Of a DNA stretch of 64,000 nucleotides, positions 7,663 to 15,428 are shown one piece after another (the first letter of the stretch is position 1; every line of letters starts with the position of its first letter). The position numbers and the translations under genes were made by a program. A model generated the notes under the pieces. That model ran no database searches, was not told where the DNA came from, and saw only the letters and a list, made by a program, of their open reading frames with translations. This DNA is from Hymenobacter sp. YIM 151500-1 (lineage in GTDB: Bacteria > Bacteroidota > Bacteroidia > Cytophagales > Hymenobacteraceae), in contig NZ_CP110139.1 of assembly GCF_025979885.1 (NCBI RefSeq), forward strand, positions 2,356,001-2,420,000. The letters run 5' to 3'.

Positions 7663-8982
7663 CTAATGAAACGGGCAGCCGCTGGCCTCTTCTACGGGAA
7701 CGGCCGGCAGTGGGTGGGCGGGCTCCCCTACCAGCTGCACGTTCCGCATTACGAAGCCACTACGGGGTAAGGTGGGCATGCGGCTCAGGTCGTAGCCCAG
7801 GTCCTGCGGCGGCAGCTCGTAGCGCAGACGGCTGCTCAGAAAGGTAACGGCGTGCTTCAGGACTTCGATGGTTATCCACTCGCCGGCGCAGCGGTGGCCG
7901 GTGGCGTAGCCTCCCCCACCCTGCGGGATAAAGTCAAACGGATTCTCCTGCCAGTTGCGGAACCGGTCGGGCCAGAACGTATCGGGGTCGGGCCAGAGGT
8001 GGGGGTCATGGTTGGTGCCGTACACATCGAGCAGTACCAGCCGGCCTTTCGGGAAGCGGTAGCCGTGCCAGGTGAAATCTTCACATACCCGCGCGCCCAA
8101 AAACGGCGCAAGCGGCGAGTGGCGGCGCACCTCCTGCACAAACAGCTCGGTGTAGTCTTCTTCAGGATTTTGCAGCAGTTGCCGGTAAGATGGGTGCCCG
8201 TGCAAGGCCACGGCCGCAAACGTCACGTAAGTAGCAATGGCCACAATAGGCCGCAGCAGGTTGATCAACTCCACGGCCGCCATCTGGTCGCTGAGCAGTT
8301 TCCCATCCGGCTCCCGGTGCCTGGCAATGGCGGCCAAGGGCGAGTTGTGGGCCGGCCGTAGCGAGCCGCGGCGCACGTGCCGGATAACGTCCCGAATCCA
8401 GCTTTCGGCCCGCTGCCGGGCCTGCTTGCCCCGCGAGTGCCGGGCCCCCACTGCCCCAAAGGCATCTACCATAGCCCCAAAGTCGGCGGCCCGCCGGCGT
8501 ACTTCCGCCTCCCGCAACGGCACCTGGCACCAGGCGCAGGCGGCCCGGCACAGAATGTCCTGCACCTCCGGGAACAGCACTACCTCCGGCTATTGCTCCC
8601 AGCGGCGGGCGGCGGTTTCCCACTCGCGGGCCAGCAGCGTCAGCAGGCGGTGGCGGCTGCCGGGCGTCATCACGGCCATAAACATGTCTTTGCGGCAGCG
8701 GTGGTTGGTGCCGTCCAGGGTTTGCACGGCATCCTGGCCCATGAGGGTGGTTTGCACCCGGCGCGGCACGGCGCCCAACCGCACGAAGCGGCTAGAGTTG
8801 TAGAACAGTTCGGCGCCTTCGGGACCGTGCAGGCAAATCACCGGCATGCCCAGCAGCCGGATCTGGAAGATGTCGGAATCGAGCCGCTCACTGCGGTTCA
8901 GCAGAAACGGAAACCCCTCGCGCAGCAGGTCCAAGGTAGAATCAAAGCTAGAGTCGCGCGGAATGGCGGGCATAGCAGGCAA
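7663..8982 (-). pseudogene. CYP152-type cytochrome P450 (fatty acid peroxygenase) with an in-frame TAG
   Basis: Two open stretches in the same frame, 8982-8590 and 8589-7663, are parted by a single TAG at 8590-8592. Joined, they give about 439 residues, close to a full CYP152. The N-terminal part has FPFLLNRSERLDSDIFQIRL and VQTLDGTNHRCRKDMF. The C-terminal part has NLLRP, the Arg-Pro pair that binds the fatty-acid carboxylate in peroxygenases, and the heme loop GGGGYATGHRCAGE with the cysteine ligand. This group uses hydrogen peroxide to hydroxylate fatty acids. The stop falls after RRWEQ in a solvent-type helix; CAG to TAG is the simplest origin. All other catalytic parts are intact, so the break is recent, a sequencing error, or read through. 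A GTG at 8578-8580 could restart only the C-terminal part, which lacks the substrate-channel region. Confidence 0.85.
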
Positions 8983-9144
8983 GTATTTGCCTGCTTCCTA
9001 CGGCTGGCCGGCAGCCGGGATGCGGAGGAGCTTGGCAGGTATTGCGTAGCGGATGCCACGGCATACTTGCCCGGCCAAACTGAAACGGCGGAATCTTAAT
9101 GTCTTCTTGACTCTGGCATAACCTGTTATATAGGGTATCGAAAA

Positions 9145-9152
9145 TAGTTTTG
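9145..9152 (+). promoter_or_regulatory. -7 promoter element TAGTTTTG before the second Kazal gene
   Basis: TAGTTTTG matches the Bacteroidota -7 consensus TAnnTTTG and lies 53 bases before the ATG at 9206. No TTG was found at the usual spacing upstream, so the match rests on the -7 element alone. Confidence 0.5.
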
Positions 9153-9205
9153 TGACGTGCAACACCGCACACTGTCACCCCCATTCCACCCTTCTTCATC
9201 ACCCT

Positions 9206-9448
9206 ATGAAAACCCTTGTGCTATCCTCCATCGGCGCCCTACTGCTTGCCGCTTGCACCACCCCCACCACGCCGGCACCCTCCACCGCCTGCGTTGATGC
9301 CAGCCTGAAAAATCCCGCCGTGCTGTGCACCGCCGACTACGACCCCGTGTGCGGCTGTGACGGGAAAACCTATAGCAACGCCTGCAACGCTACCAACGGC
9401 GCGGGCGTCAAGTCCTTCACCAAAGGCGCCTGCCCGGACAAGAAGTAA
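9206..9448 (+). CDS. Kazal-type serine protease inhibitor lipoprotein
   Basis: This 80-residue protein starts MKTLVLSSIGALLLAACTT, a lipoprotein signal with lipobox LLAAC and Cys17 as the lipidated residue. After a Thr/Pro linker it carries a Kazal-like domain: CVDASL, then YDPVCGCDGKTYSNAC, then GAGVKSFTKGAC. It is a paralogue of the protein at 1934-2185, with the same signal-linker-single-domain layout, and is more like a canonical Kazal domain because it keeps C-G-C-D-G-K-T-Y. It should be anchored in the envelope. Bacterial Kazal proteins may guard against foreign or self proteases; no direct evidence here. Confidence 0.87.
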   Translation: MKTLVLSSIGALLLAACTTPTTPAPSTACVDASLKNPAVLCTADYDPVCGCDGKTYSNACNATNGAGVKSFTKGACPDKK

Positions 9449-9477
9449 GGGGTACCGCGTCTCTGTATCTAATAAGA

Positions 9478-9508
9478 AAAAAGCCTGACCGGTGTGGTCA
9501 GGCTTTTT
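9478..9508. terminator. Bidirectional intrinsic terminator (Kazal gene / fabI)
   Basis: A 13-bp perfect stem (9478-9490 with 9496-9508, AAAAAGCCTGACC) has a 5-base loop. It carries an A-run on one side and a T-run on the other, so it can stop transcripts from both convergent genes. Confidence 0.88.
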
Positions 9509-9534
9509 CATGCGGCAGTTAATTATCTGCTCGC

Positions 9535-10356
9535 CTAGCTATTCATCTGCTCAATCACGCCCACAATGTCTTCCGAGATGCCGGTGCTGCTGAAGCCGCC
9601 GTCGTGCAGCAGGTTTTGCATGGTTACGTAGCGGGTCAGGTCCGAGAACAGGCTGATGCAGTAGTCGGCGCAGGCTTCGGCCGGGGCGTTGCCTAGGGGC
9701 GACATCTTGTCGGCGTAGTCGAAGAAGGCGTCGAAGCCGCCCACGCCGGTGCCGGCCGTGGTTTTGGTGGGCGACTGGCTGATGGTGTTTACGCGCACTT
9801 TCTTGAGCTTGCCCAGGCGGTAGCCGTAGTTGCGGGCGATGCTTTCGAGCACGGCCTTGGCCTGCGACATGTCGGTGTAGTCGGGGAATACGCGCTGGGC
9901 GGCAATGTAGCTCAGGGCCACCACCGAGCCCCACTCGTTGAGGGCGTCCTGCTTCTCAGCCACGGCCATCATCTTATGAAACGACAGCGCCGACACGTCC
10001 AGGGTTTTCAGAAACCACTCGTAGTTCAGCTCGCCGTAGTGCTTGCCCTTGCGGATGTTGGTGCTCATGCCGATGCTGTGCAACACGAAGTCGAGCTTGC
10101 CGCCGAGCTGCTCCTGAGCCCCGCTGAACAGCTTCTCCAAATCCTCCACCGACGTAGCATCGGCCGGGATGATGGGGGCCTGGCACTCCTCAGCCAGCCG
10201 GTTGATTTCGCCCATGCGCATGGCCAGCGGGGCATTGGTCAGCACGAACCGGGCGCCCTCGGCGTAGGCGCGCTGGGCCACTTTCCAGGCAATAGACCGT
10301 TCGTCAAGGGCACCCGAAATGATGCCGACTTTACCGGCGAGTAGGTTGTTAGGCAT
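9535..10356 (-). CDS. fabI: Enoyl-[acyl-carrier-protein] reductase (NADH)
   Basis: This 273-residue enzyme performs the last reduction of each fatty-acid elongation round, turning enoyl-ACP into acyl-ACP with NADH. The dinucleotide-binding N-terminus reads ISGALDERSIAWKVA. The active-site residues are Tyr150 and Tyr160 with Lys167, the Y-x6-K pattern specific to FabI, offset by four from the E. coli numbering I recall. The C-terminus has the usual HDGGFSSTG. It is cytoplasmic and appears monocistronic between a two-way terminator and an inverted repeat. Confidence 0.95.
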   Translation of the reverse strand: MPNNLLAGKVGIISGALDERSIAWKVAQRAYAEGARFVLTNAPLAMRMGEINRLAEECQAPIIPADATSVEDLEKLFSGAQEQLGGKLDFVLHSIGMSTNIRKGKHYGELNYEWFLKTLDVSALSFHKMMAVAEKQDALNEWGSVVALSYIAAQRVFPDYTDMSQAKAVLESIARNYGYRLGKLKKVRVNTISQSPTKTTAGTGVGGFDAFFDYADKMSPLGNAPAEACADYCISLFSDLTRYVTMQNLLHDGGFSSTGISEDIVGVIEQMNS

Positions 10357-10368
10357 ATGGTGAAATGA

Positions 10369-10486
10369 GTGAATGAGCGAATGAGTGATTAATTGAATGA
10401 TGCCGGTCAGCTTTTATGTCTGACCAAAGGCCTCATTGACGGCTGGCAAGTTAGCCATTCACTCAGTTACTCATTCGCTCATTCAC
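10369..10486. repeat. Inverted repeat between recN and fabI
   Basis: Bases 10369-10399 pair imperfectly with 10456-10486. The arms consist of TGAATGAG/CGAATGAG-type words. The repeat fills the fabI-recN gap and could end the recN transcript. Confidence 0.75.
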
Positions 10487-10493
10487 CTATTTC

Positions 10494-12167
10494 TCACCCC
10501 GCCATCTCGGCCCCGCGCAGGGCTAGCAGCTCCCGGGCGCTCTGGAAGGCGTGGGGGCTGGGATTGGCGCCGGATATCATCTGGGCAATTTCCTGGATAC
10601 GCTCGTCGAGGTTGAGCGGGCGGATGCGGCTCACGGTGCGGTCGGCGCGGTCTTCCTTGTACACGAAATAGTGCGCGTCGCCGGCGGCGGCCATCTGGGG
10701 CAGGTGGCTGATGGCAATGAGCTGGTGCTTCTTGGCCATCTGCTGCATCATGCGGCCCACTTTCACCGCAATTTCCCCGCTGATGCCGGTGTCAATTTCG
10801 TCGAACACTATCGTGGGCAGGGCGGTTTTGTCGGCCAGCATGTACTTGATGCACAGCATCAGCCGGGAGAATTCCCCACCCGAAGCGGCTTTGCTCAGGG
10901 TCTGGGGCTGGGCGCCCTTGTTGGCCGTAAACAGAATACTAATCACGTCGAGGCCGCTGGCGGCCAGGGGGCCCTCCTGGTGCTGCACCACAATGCGGGA
11001 GTGCGGCATGCCCAGGTCCGCGAGCAGGGCGGCCAGTTCCTTCTCAAACTTCGGAAACGATTTGCGCCGGGCCTCCGAGAGGCGGGCGGCCTGCTTGGTG
11101 GCCGTGGCCAGGGCGGCATCGGCGTCGCGGCGGAGGCGGCCGATTTGCTTGTCCAGGTTCAGCACCGAGCCCACTTTGTCGCGCAAGTCGTCGCGCACGG
11201 CCAGCAGGGCCACCACGTCGCGCACCTGGTGCTTGCGCTGGAGGCTGTAGAGCACGTTCAGGCGCCCTTGCAGCTCATCGATGCGGGCTGGGTCGCCCTC
11301 GGTGCGACGCTCGGCAGCTTCTATTTCGTCGGCAATGTCGTGTAGCTCAATCAGGCAGGAGTCGAGGCGCTGCTTCAGCTCCTTGGCCTGCTCTGAGTAG
11401 CTGGCAATCTGCCCTAGCAATGTGGAGGCCTCTTTCATGCTGGAGGCGGCGCAGTATTCACTTTCCGAGAGGCTTTGCAGGGCGTGGGTCAGCTTGAATT
11501 TGATTTCCTCGGCGTGCTCCAGCTCCTTTACCTCCTGCTCCACTTCCTCCTGGTTTTCGTTGTCGAGGCGGGCGTCTTCCAGCTCACTGAGCAGAAAACT
11601 GTGGTAGTCCAGCTCCTTGTTGGCCTGGGCCACCCGGCTTTCCAGCTCGCGCAGTTCGGCGTCGAGCTTGCGGTACTGGCGGTAGGCGCTGCTGTACTGG
11701 CTGCGCGTGGGCACGAGGCCAGCATAGAGGTCGAGCAGGTTGAGCTGAAACACGGCATCCCCGAGCAGCAGCGTGTCGTGCTGGGAGTGGATGTCCATGA
11801 GGTTGGCCCCGATGTGGCGCAGGGTTTCCAGCGTCACCGGCGTGTCGTTCACGAAGGCCCGGGACTTGCCGCCGGGGCTGATTTCGCGGCGCAGAATGCA
11901 CTGGGTGTCGTAGTCCAGGTCTTCGGCCTCAAAAATGTCCTGAAGCTGGTAGCTGCTGATGTCAAACTGGCCTTCAATCACGCATTTCTTCTCCGTGTCG
12001 AAGAGCATGCGCGAGTCGGCGCGGTTGCCGAGCAGCAGGCCAATGGCGCCCAGCATGATGGACTTACCGGCGCCCGTTTCGCCGGTGATGATATTGAGCA
12101 AGGCCGAGGGCTGCAGCTGGAGCTGCTCAATCAGGGCGTAATTGCGGATGCGAAGGTCAATCAGCAT
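10494..12167 (-). CDS. recN: DNA repair protein RecN
   Basis: This 557-residue SMC-like ATPase acts in recombinational repair of double-strand breaks. The start MLIDLRIRNYALIEQ is the standard RecN N-terminus; the frame is open 15 codons upstream but without family match. Walker A is G-E-T-G-A-G-K-S at 29-36. A long coiled-coil middle (about 160-370) separates it from the signature and Walker B region (ASGGEFSRLMLCIKYMLADK and TIVFDEIDTGISGE). It has its own promoter at 12226-12257, directly after the terminator of the gene before it. Confidence 0.95.
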   Translation of the reverse strand: MLIDLRIRNYALIEQLQLQPSALLNIITGETGAGKSIMLGAIGLLLGNRADSRMLFDTEKKCVIEGQFDISSYQLQDIFEAEDLDYDTQCILRREISPGGKSRAFVNDTPVTLETLRHIGANLMDIHSQHDTLLLGDAVFQLNLLDLYAGLVPTRSQYSSAYRQYRKLDAELRELESRVAQANKELDYHSFLLSELEDARLDNENQEEVEQEVKELEHAEEIKFKLTHALQSLSESEYCAASSMKEASTLLGQIASYSEQAKELKQRLDSCLIELHDIADEIEAAERRTEGDPARIDELQGRLNVLYSLQRKHQVRDVVALLAVRDDLRDKVGSVLNLDKQIGRLRRDADAALATATKQAARLSEARRKSFPKFEKELAALLADLGMPHSRIVVQHQEGPLAASGLDVISILFTANKGAQPQTLSKAASGGEFSRLMLCIKYMLADKTALPTIVFDEIDTGISGEIAVKVGRMMQQMAKKHQLIAISHLPQMAAAGDAHYFVYKEDRADRTVSRIRPLNLDERIQEIAQMISGANPSPHAFQSARELLALRGAEMAG

Positions 12168-12198
12168 AACAAACCACGTGAGGGAGCTGACAAAAAGA

Positions 12199-12223
12199 AA
12201 AGCCACCATCACTAGGTGGCTTT
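12199..12223 (-). terminator. Intrinsic terminator after DUF4835 gene
   Basis: A 9-bp stem (12199-12207 with 12215-12223, AAAGCCACC) is followed on the minus strand by TCTTTTTGTC. The recN start site predicted from the adjoining -7 element falls inside this hairpin, so recN RNA would not carry it whole. Confidence 0.75.
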
Positions 12224-12225
12224 AG

Positions 12226-12257
12226 CAAAGCTACTAACTCCTTTAGTGTTATGCCAA
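12226..12257 (-). promoter_or_regulatory. recN promoter (TTG / TAGCTTTG)
   Basis: On the minus strand a TTG (12257-12255) is followed after 21 bases by TAGCTTTG (12233-12226). This matches the two-part consensus TTG-N17-23-TAnnTTTG described in Flavobacterium. It is the only site in the window where I see both parts at proper spacing. The predicted leader to the recN ATG is about 55 bases. Confidence 0.65.
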
Positions 12258-12339
12258 TAGTTTTTGCAAAACAAAATTTTGGGTGCTAAAAAATTTCTCG
12301 CTGAGGTCCGCTGAGGTTTACATAGAGGTTCGCTGAGGG

Positions 12340-13266
12340 CTACTGGCGCAGGATGGACTGGTATTTGGCGGAGTTGGTGGGGTCTACTTCGCTGAGCAGG
12401 GTTACGACCTGGGTTTTCTGCTGCTGGTCGGGGCTGGTGCGGAACACGTTGGCAATTTCGTCGGCCTTGGTGGTGAAAAAGGCGCGGGCCAGTAAGGTGC
12501 CGGGGCGGCGCTGCACCGCCTGCTGCACGCCTTGCAGCGCCGTGGCAATGCTGGCGCGGGCTTCCTCGGGCTTGGTAATGAACACGTCCATGCCCTGGCG
12601 GTAGTAGGCGTACATGCCGGTGCGGAAAGCTTCCAGCTGCGGATCCTGGAGGTTGTTGAGCAGCCAATACCGGTTGCTGGCTTCACTGTCGCTCCACCCT
12701 GCGTCGTTTTCATTGGTGACGTTCTGCGACAAGGCATTCGTCTGAATCGTGCGGGCCCGGTCGTAGTAGGGCGAGCCGCTCAGGCGGGCGAAGCTGTCCT
12801 GGTCCATGCCAATGATGATGTAGGCATAAAAAGACAGCAGTGACGACAAATTGCCTACGAACGTATTCTCCGAGTAGTCGAGCGGGTTTTGGGGTGAGTA
12901 GTTGAACACCCAGCTGGGGTCGGCGTAGCTCAGCAGATTAGTTTCGTAGCCGGTGCCGTACACGGGGCGGGTGCTCAGAATGCGCACGGTGGCCCGGTAC
13001 GTGCCGGTTTGCGGAATATCCCGGATGCCGATAAACAAGCGACACCGAATCCGCTCCTCGGGCCGGTAGGTTTGGTTGGTGAAGGTGCGCGTGTTAAGAA
13101 ACGTCTGGATGTCGTTCTGCATCTGCTGAATCAGCTGGCGGTCCGCCACGGTGACGTTTTCGGTGGTGACGCGCACTTCGCTGAGCAGTTCCTGGGCGCA
13201 GACGGCGCCGGGTGCCAGCAACAAGGCCAGCAGGAGCAGCAAAGAAGGCAAAAAGAGGTTACGCAT
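12340..13266 (-). CDS. DUF4835 family exported protein
   Basis: This 308-residue protein starts MRNLFLPSLLLLLALLLAPGAVCAQE, a clear signal peptide. Its body (ELLSEVRVTTENVTVADRQ, TFTNQTYRPEERIRC, DPSWVFNYSPQNPLDYSENTF, GMDQDSFARLSG) matches my recollection of the DUF4835 family found across Bacteroidota. The family's function is unknown, but its steady position next to coaBC and recN suggests a housekeeping envelope role. Its ATG overlaps the end of coaB by eight bases, so the two are probably translationally coupled. Confidence 0.85.
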   Translation of the reverse strand: MRNLFLPSLLLLLALLLAPGAVCAQELLSEVRVTTENVTVADRQLIQQMQNDIQTFLNTRTFTNQTYRPEERIRCRLFIGIRDIPQTGTYRATVRILSTRPVYGTGYETNLLSYADPSWVFNYSPQNPLDYSENTFVGNLSSLLSFYAYIIIGMDQDSFARLSGSPYYDRARTIQTNALSQNVTNENDAGWSDSEASNRYWLLNNLQDPQLEAFRTGMYAYYRQGMDVFITKPEEARASIATALQGVQQAVQRRPGTLLARAFFTTKADEIANVFRTSPDQQQKTQVVTLLSEVDPTNSAKYQSILRQ

Positions 13267-13909
13267 GATGGGGCAAACGGGCAAGAACGGTACGCACGAT
13301 GTCGCGGGCCACCTCGGCCTTGAGCTTCAGCTCAAAGGTAGTCACGCGCCCGTCGGCTTCCAGCAGCGTCACTTGGTTGGTATCGTGCCGAAACCCGGCT
13401 CCCGCGTCGCGCAGGGAGTTCAACACTACCAGGTCAAAGTTTTTGCGCCGGAGCTTGTCGAGGGCGTAAGCCCGCTCATCGTTCGTCTCCAACGCAAAAC
13501 CTACCGAATATTGTTCAGGCCGCTTCGTTCGGCCCAGCGTAGCGGCAATATCCACGTTCTTGACCAGCTCCAGCGTGAGCGTGTCGCCGTCTTTTTTGAT
13601 TTTCTGGGTGGCCGCCTGCGCCGGCTTATAGTCGGCCACGGCGGCGGCAAACACCCACACGTCGGCCACCGGAGCCACGGCAGCGGCGGCGGCATACATC
13701 TGGTCGGCTGTTTCCACGCGCTGAGTACGGATGCGCGCGGCCGCAGGGTCCGGCAGGTTGGTAGGGCCGCTGATAAGGGTCACGTTCGCGCCGGCCTCGG
13801 CAAAGGCTTCGGCCAAGGCGTAGCCCATTTTGCCGGTGCTGTGGTTGCCGATGAAGCGCACCGGGTCCAGTGGTTCATACGTGGGGCCAGCCGTGACGAG
13901 GACGTGCAT
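13259..13909 (-). CDS. coaB: Phosphopantothenoylcysteine synthetase, stand-alone CoaB
   Basis: This 216-residue protein begins directly with the CoaB domain: MHVLVTAGPTYEPLDPVRFIGN, followed by HSTGKMGYALAEA and, near the C-terminal half, FALETNDERAYALDKLRRKNFDLVVLN. The enzyme ligates cysteine to 4'-phosphopantothenate with CTP, giving the substrate of CoaC in coenzyme A synthesis. In most bacteria CoaB is the C-terminal half of a fused CoaBC. Here it has its own ATG and is 301 bases away from the coaC stop. The end overlaps the DUF4835 start. Confidence 0.92.
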   Translation of the reverse strand: MHVLVTAGPTYEPLDPVRFIGNHSTGKMGYALAEAFAEAGANVTLISGPTNLPDPAAARIRTQRVETADQMYAAAAAVAPVADVWVFAAAVADYKPAQAATQKIKKDGDTLTLELVKNVDIAATLGRTKRPEQYSVGFALETNDERAYALDKLRRKNFDLVVLNSLRDAGAGFRHDTNQVTLLEADGRVTTFELKLKAEVARDIVRTVLARLPHHA

Positions 13910-14002
13910 TTTTTTGAATTAAAAATTAAGAATTAGGAATTAAAAATTGGAACGTATAGCACAACGAGGTGAAGCTATTTGGAAGATTGTTTGAAACATA
14001 CA

Positions 14003-14118
14003 AGACCGTCATGCTGAGCCCCGCGAAGCATCTCTACCGCTTCGCTGAGCAAGCGTTAAAAATTAGCCAGAGGTAGAGATACTTCAACAAGCGGACGTCA
14101 GATGAAGCATGACGGTCT
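14003..14118. repeat. REP-like inverted repeat between coaC and coaB
   Basis: The left arm (14003-14038) holds a REP-like hairpin: GTC, stem ATGCT/AGCAT, loop GAGC-CCCG-CGA. The right arm (14072-14118) is a degenerate partner with an extra stretch GGACGTCAGATGA. That stretch is shared with the perfect repeat at 14802-14933. Both arms end in GGTAGAGAT-type sequence. Confidence 0.8.
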
Positions 14119-14210
14119 ATCAACTTCCTAAACAGCTTCTCTGCGCAAGACTCTCAACCCTCACACAAGGCGAAGACGCCTCACTATTTTTACTTGTTAC
14201 TTCTCAGTTT

Positions 14211-14753
14211 CTACTTGAAAAACCTTTCCAGCTCCGCCACAATGTCTTCCGGCTCCAGCATGCGGCCGGGGCCGCTAAGGCCGCTGGCCAGCTCGCCGGC
14301 GGGCGAGTCCCAGATGGTATTGCCGTAGCTGCGCAGGCGCTGGAGGTTGGCCTGAGTGGCGGGGTGCTGGTACATATCGAGGTCCATGGCCGGGGCCAGA
14401 AACACGGGGCAGCGGGCCGAGAGGTAGACGGCATCGAGCAGGGTTTCGCAGAGGCCGTTGGCGAGGTGGGCCAGGGTATTAGCCGAGGCCGGCGCCACCA
14501 CCAGCGCATCGGCCCACAACCCCAGGTGAACGTGGTTGTGCCACTCGCCGGCTTGCTCGTCCTTCAAAAAACCCTGCAATACTGGCTTCTTAGAAAGCGT
14601 GCCCAGCGTAAGCGGCGTCACGAAGGCCGTAGCCGCCGGCGTCAGGAGTACCTGCACCTCGGCGCCGGCTTTCACCAGCAGCCGCACCAGCACCACCGAC
14701 TTATACGCCGCAATGCTGCCGCTCACGCCCAGCAGTATCTTACGCCCTTGCAT
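14211..14753 (-). CDS. coaC: Phosphopantothenoylcysteine decarboxylase, stand-alone CoaC
   Basis: This 180-residue flavoprotein has the family motifs in order: GVSGSIAAYKSVVLVRLL, LTPAATAFVTPLTL, HNHVHLGLWADALVVAPASANT with the catalytic histidine, LAPAMDLDMYQHPATQ and GELASGLSGPGRMLEPEDIV. It decarboxylates phosphopantothenoylcysteine to phosphopantetheine. The motif PAMD replaces PAMN of E. coli; from memory this is usual in Bacteroidota. It ends exactly where the linker to CoaB would start in a fused CoaBC. It is flanked on both sides by REP-like inverted repeats. Confidence 0.92.
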   Translation of the reverse strand: MQGRKILLGVSGSIAAYKSVVLVRLLVKAGAEVQVLLTPAATAFVTPLTLGTLSKKPVLQGFLKDEQAGEWHNHVHLGLWADALVVAPASANTLAHLANGLCETLLDAVYLSARCPVFLAPAMDLDMYQHPATQANLQRLRSYGNTIWDSPAGELASGLSGPGRMLEPEDIVAELERFFK

Positions 14754-14801
14754 GATTTAGAAGTGAGAAGTCAGAGGTAAGAAGTGAGAAAACTGAAAGC
14801 C

Positions 14802-14933
14802 AGAACGTCATGCCTTATCTGACGTCCGCTTGCCGAAGCATCTCTACCGCTTACCGCTTTGTTGCTAACAACAGAAGTTAGCCCGCGGTAGAGATGCTTC
14901 GGCAAGCGGACGTCAGATAAGGCATGACGTTCT
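14802..14933. repeat. Perfect 49-bp inverted repeat between coaC and rpoZ
   Basis: Bases 14802-14850 are exactly complementary to 14885-14933, with a 34-base spacer. The arms are a variant of the REP-like unit: GTCATGC, then TTATCTGACGTCCGCTTG, then CCGAAGCATCTCTACC. The middle part replaces the usual GAGC loop and is shared with 14072-14118. The absence of mismatches points to recent origin or sequence correction between the arms. Confidence 0.9.
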
Positions 14934-14954
14934 TTTATCCTGGTCGTATTCTGC

Positions 14955-15299
14955 CTACTCCGCCTTGCGGGTTTCGGTTTGCTCTTCTTCCTCGGGAGTA
15001 TGGAAGTACACTTTGCCTTCCAGGAACTCCTCTACGGCCAAGTTAGTGGGCTTGGGCAGCCGCTCGTAGTGCTTGCTGATTTCGATTTGCTCCCGGTTCT
15101 CAAACACCTCCTCCAGGTTATCGACGGTGGTGGCAAACTCGGCCAGCTTGCTATTCAGCTCTTCCTTCAGCTTCACGGCAATCTGGTTGGCACGCTTCGA
15201 AATGATGGCAATGCTCTCATACACGTTGCCGGTGTCCTCGGTGAAGTCCGACATGTTGCGGGTCACGATGGAGGCGGGGACGTTATTAGGAGTCTTCAT
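14955..15299 (-). CDS. rpoZ: RNA polymerase omega subunit
   Basis: This 114-residue protein matches the Bacteroidota form of omega: IVTRNMSDFTEDTGNVYESIAIISKRANQIAVKLKEELN is the conserved core that contacts beta-prime, and the C-terminal half is an acidic extension. Omega helps assemble RNA polymerase and take up ppGpp signals in other bacteria. It lies between bamD and coaC, an order I recognise from other Bacteroidota genomes. Confidence 0.85.
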   Translation of the reverse strand: MKTPNNVPASIVTRNMSDFTEDTGNVYESIAIISKRANQIAVKLKEELNSKLAEFATTVDNLEEVFENREQIEISKHYERLPKPTNLAVEEFLEGKVYFHTPEEEEQTETRKAE

Positions 15300-15323
15300 A
15301 TCAGGAATGTGAAAATGTGTTGG

Positions 15324-15428
15324 TAATGTGCGGAATGTGGCTGAAGGCAGTAGATGTGAAAAGTAAGAACATGCGTGGCCGCACAGCCAGCTTTATCATT
15401 TTCATATTCTACCACATTCCGCACATTA
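15324..15428. repeat. Inverted repeat between bamD and rpoZ
   Basis: Bases 15324-15340 are exactly complementary to 15412-15428 (TAATGTGCGGAATGTGG). A second word (GAATGTGAAAATG, from 15305) also recurs in reverse at about 15397-15409, but outside-in order is changed, so the arms look rearranged. The right arm includes the bamD stop codon. Confidence 0.75.
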
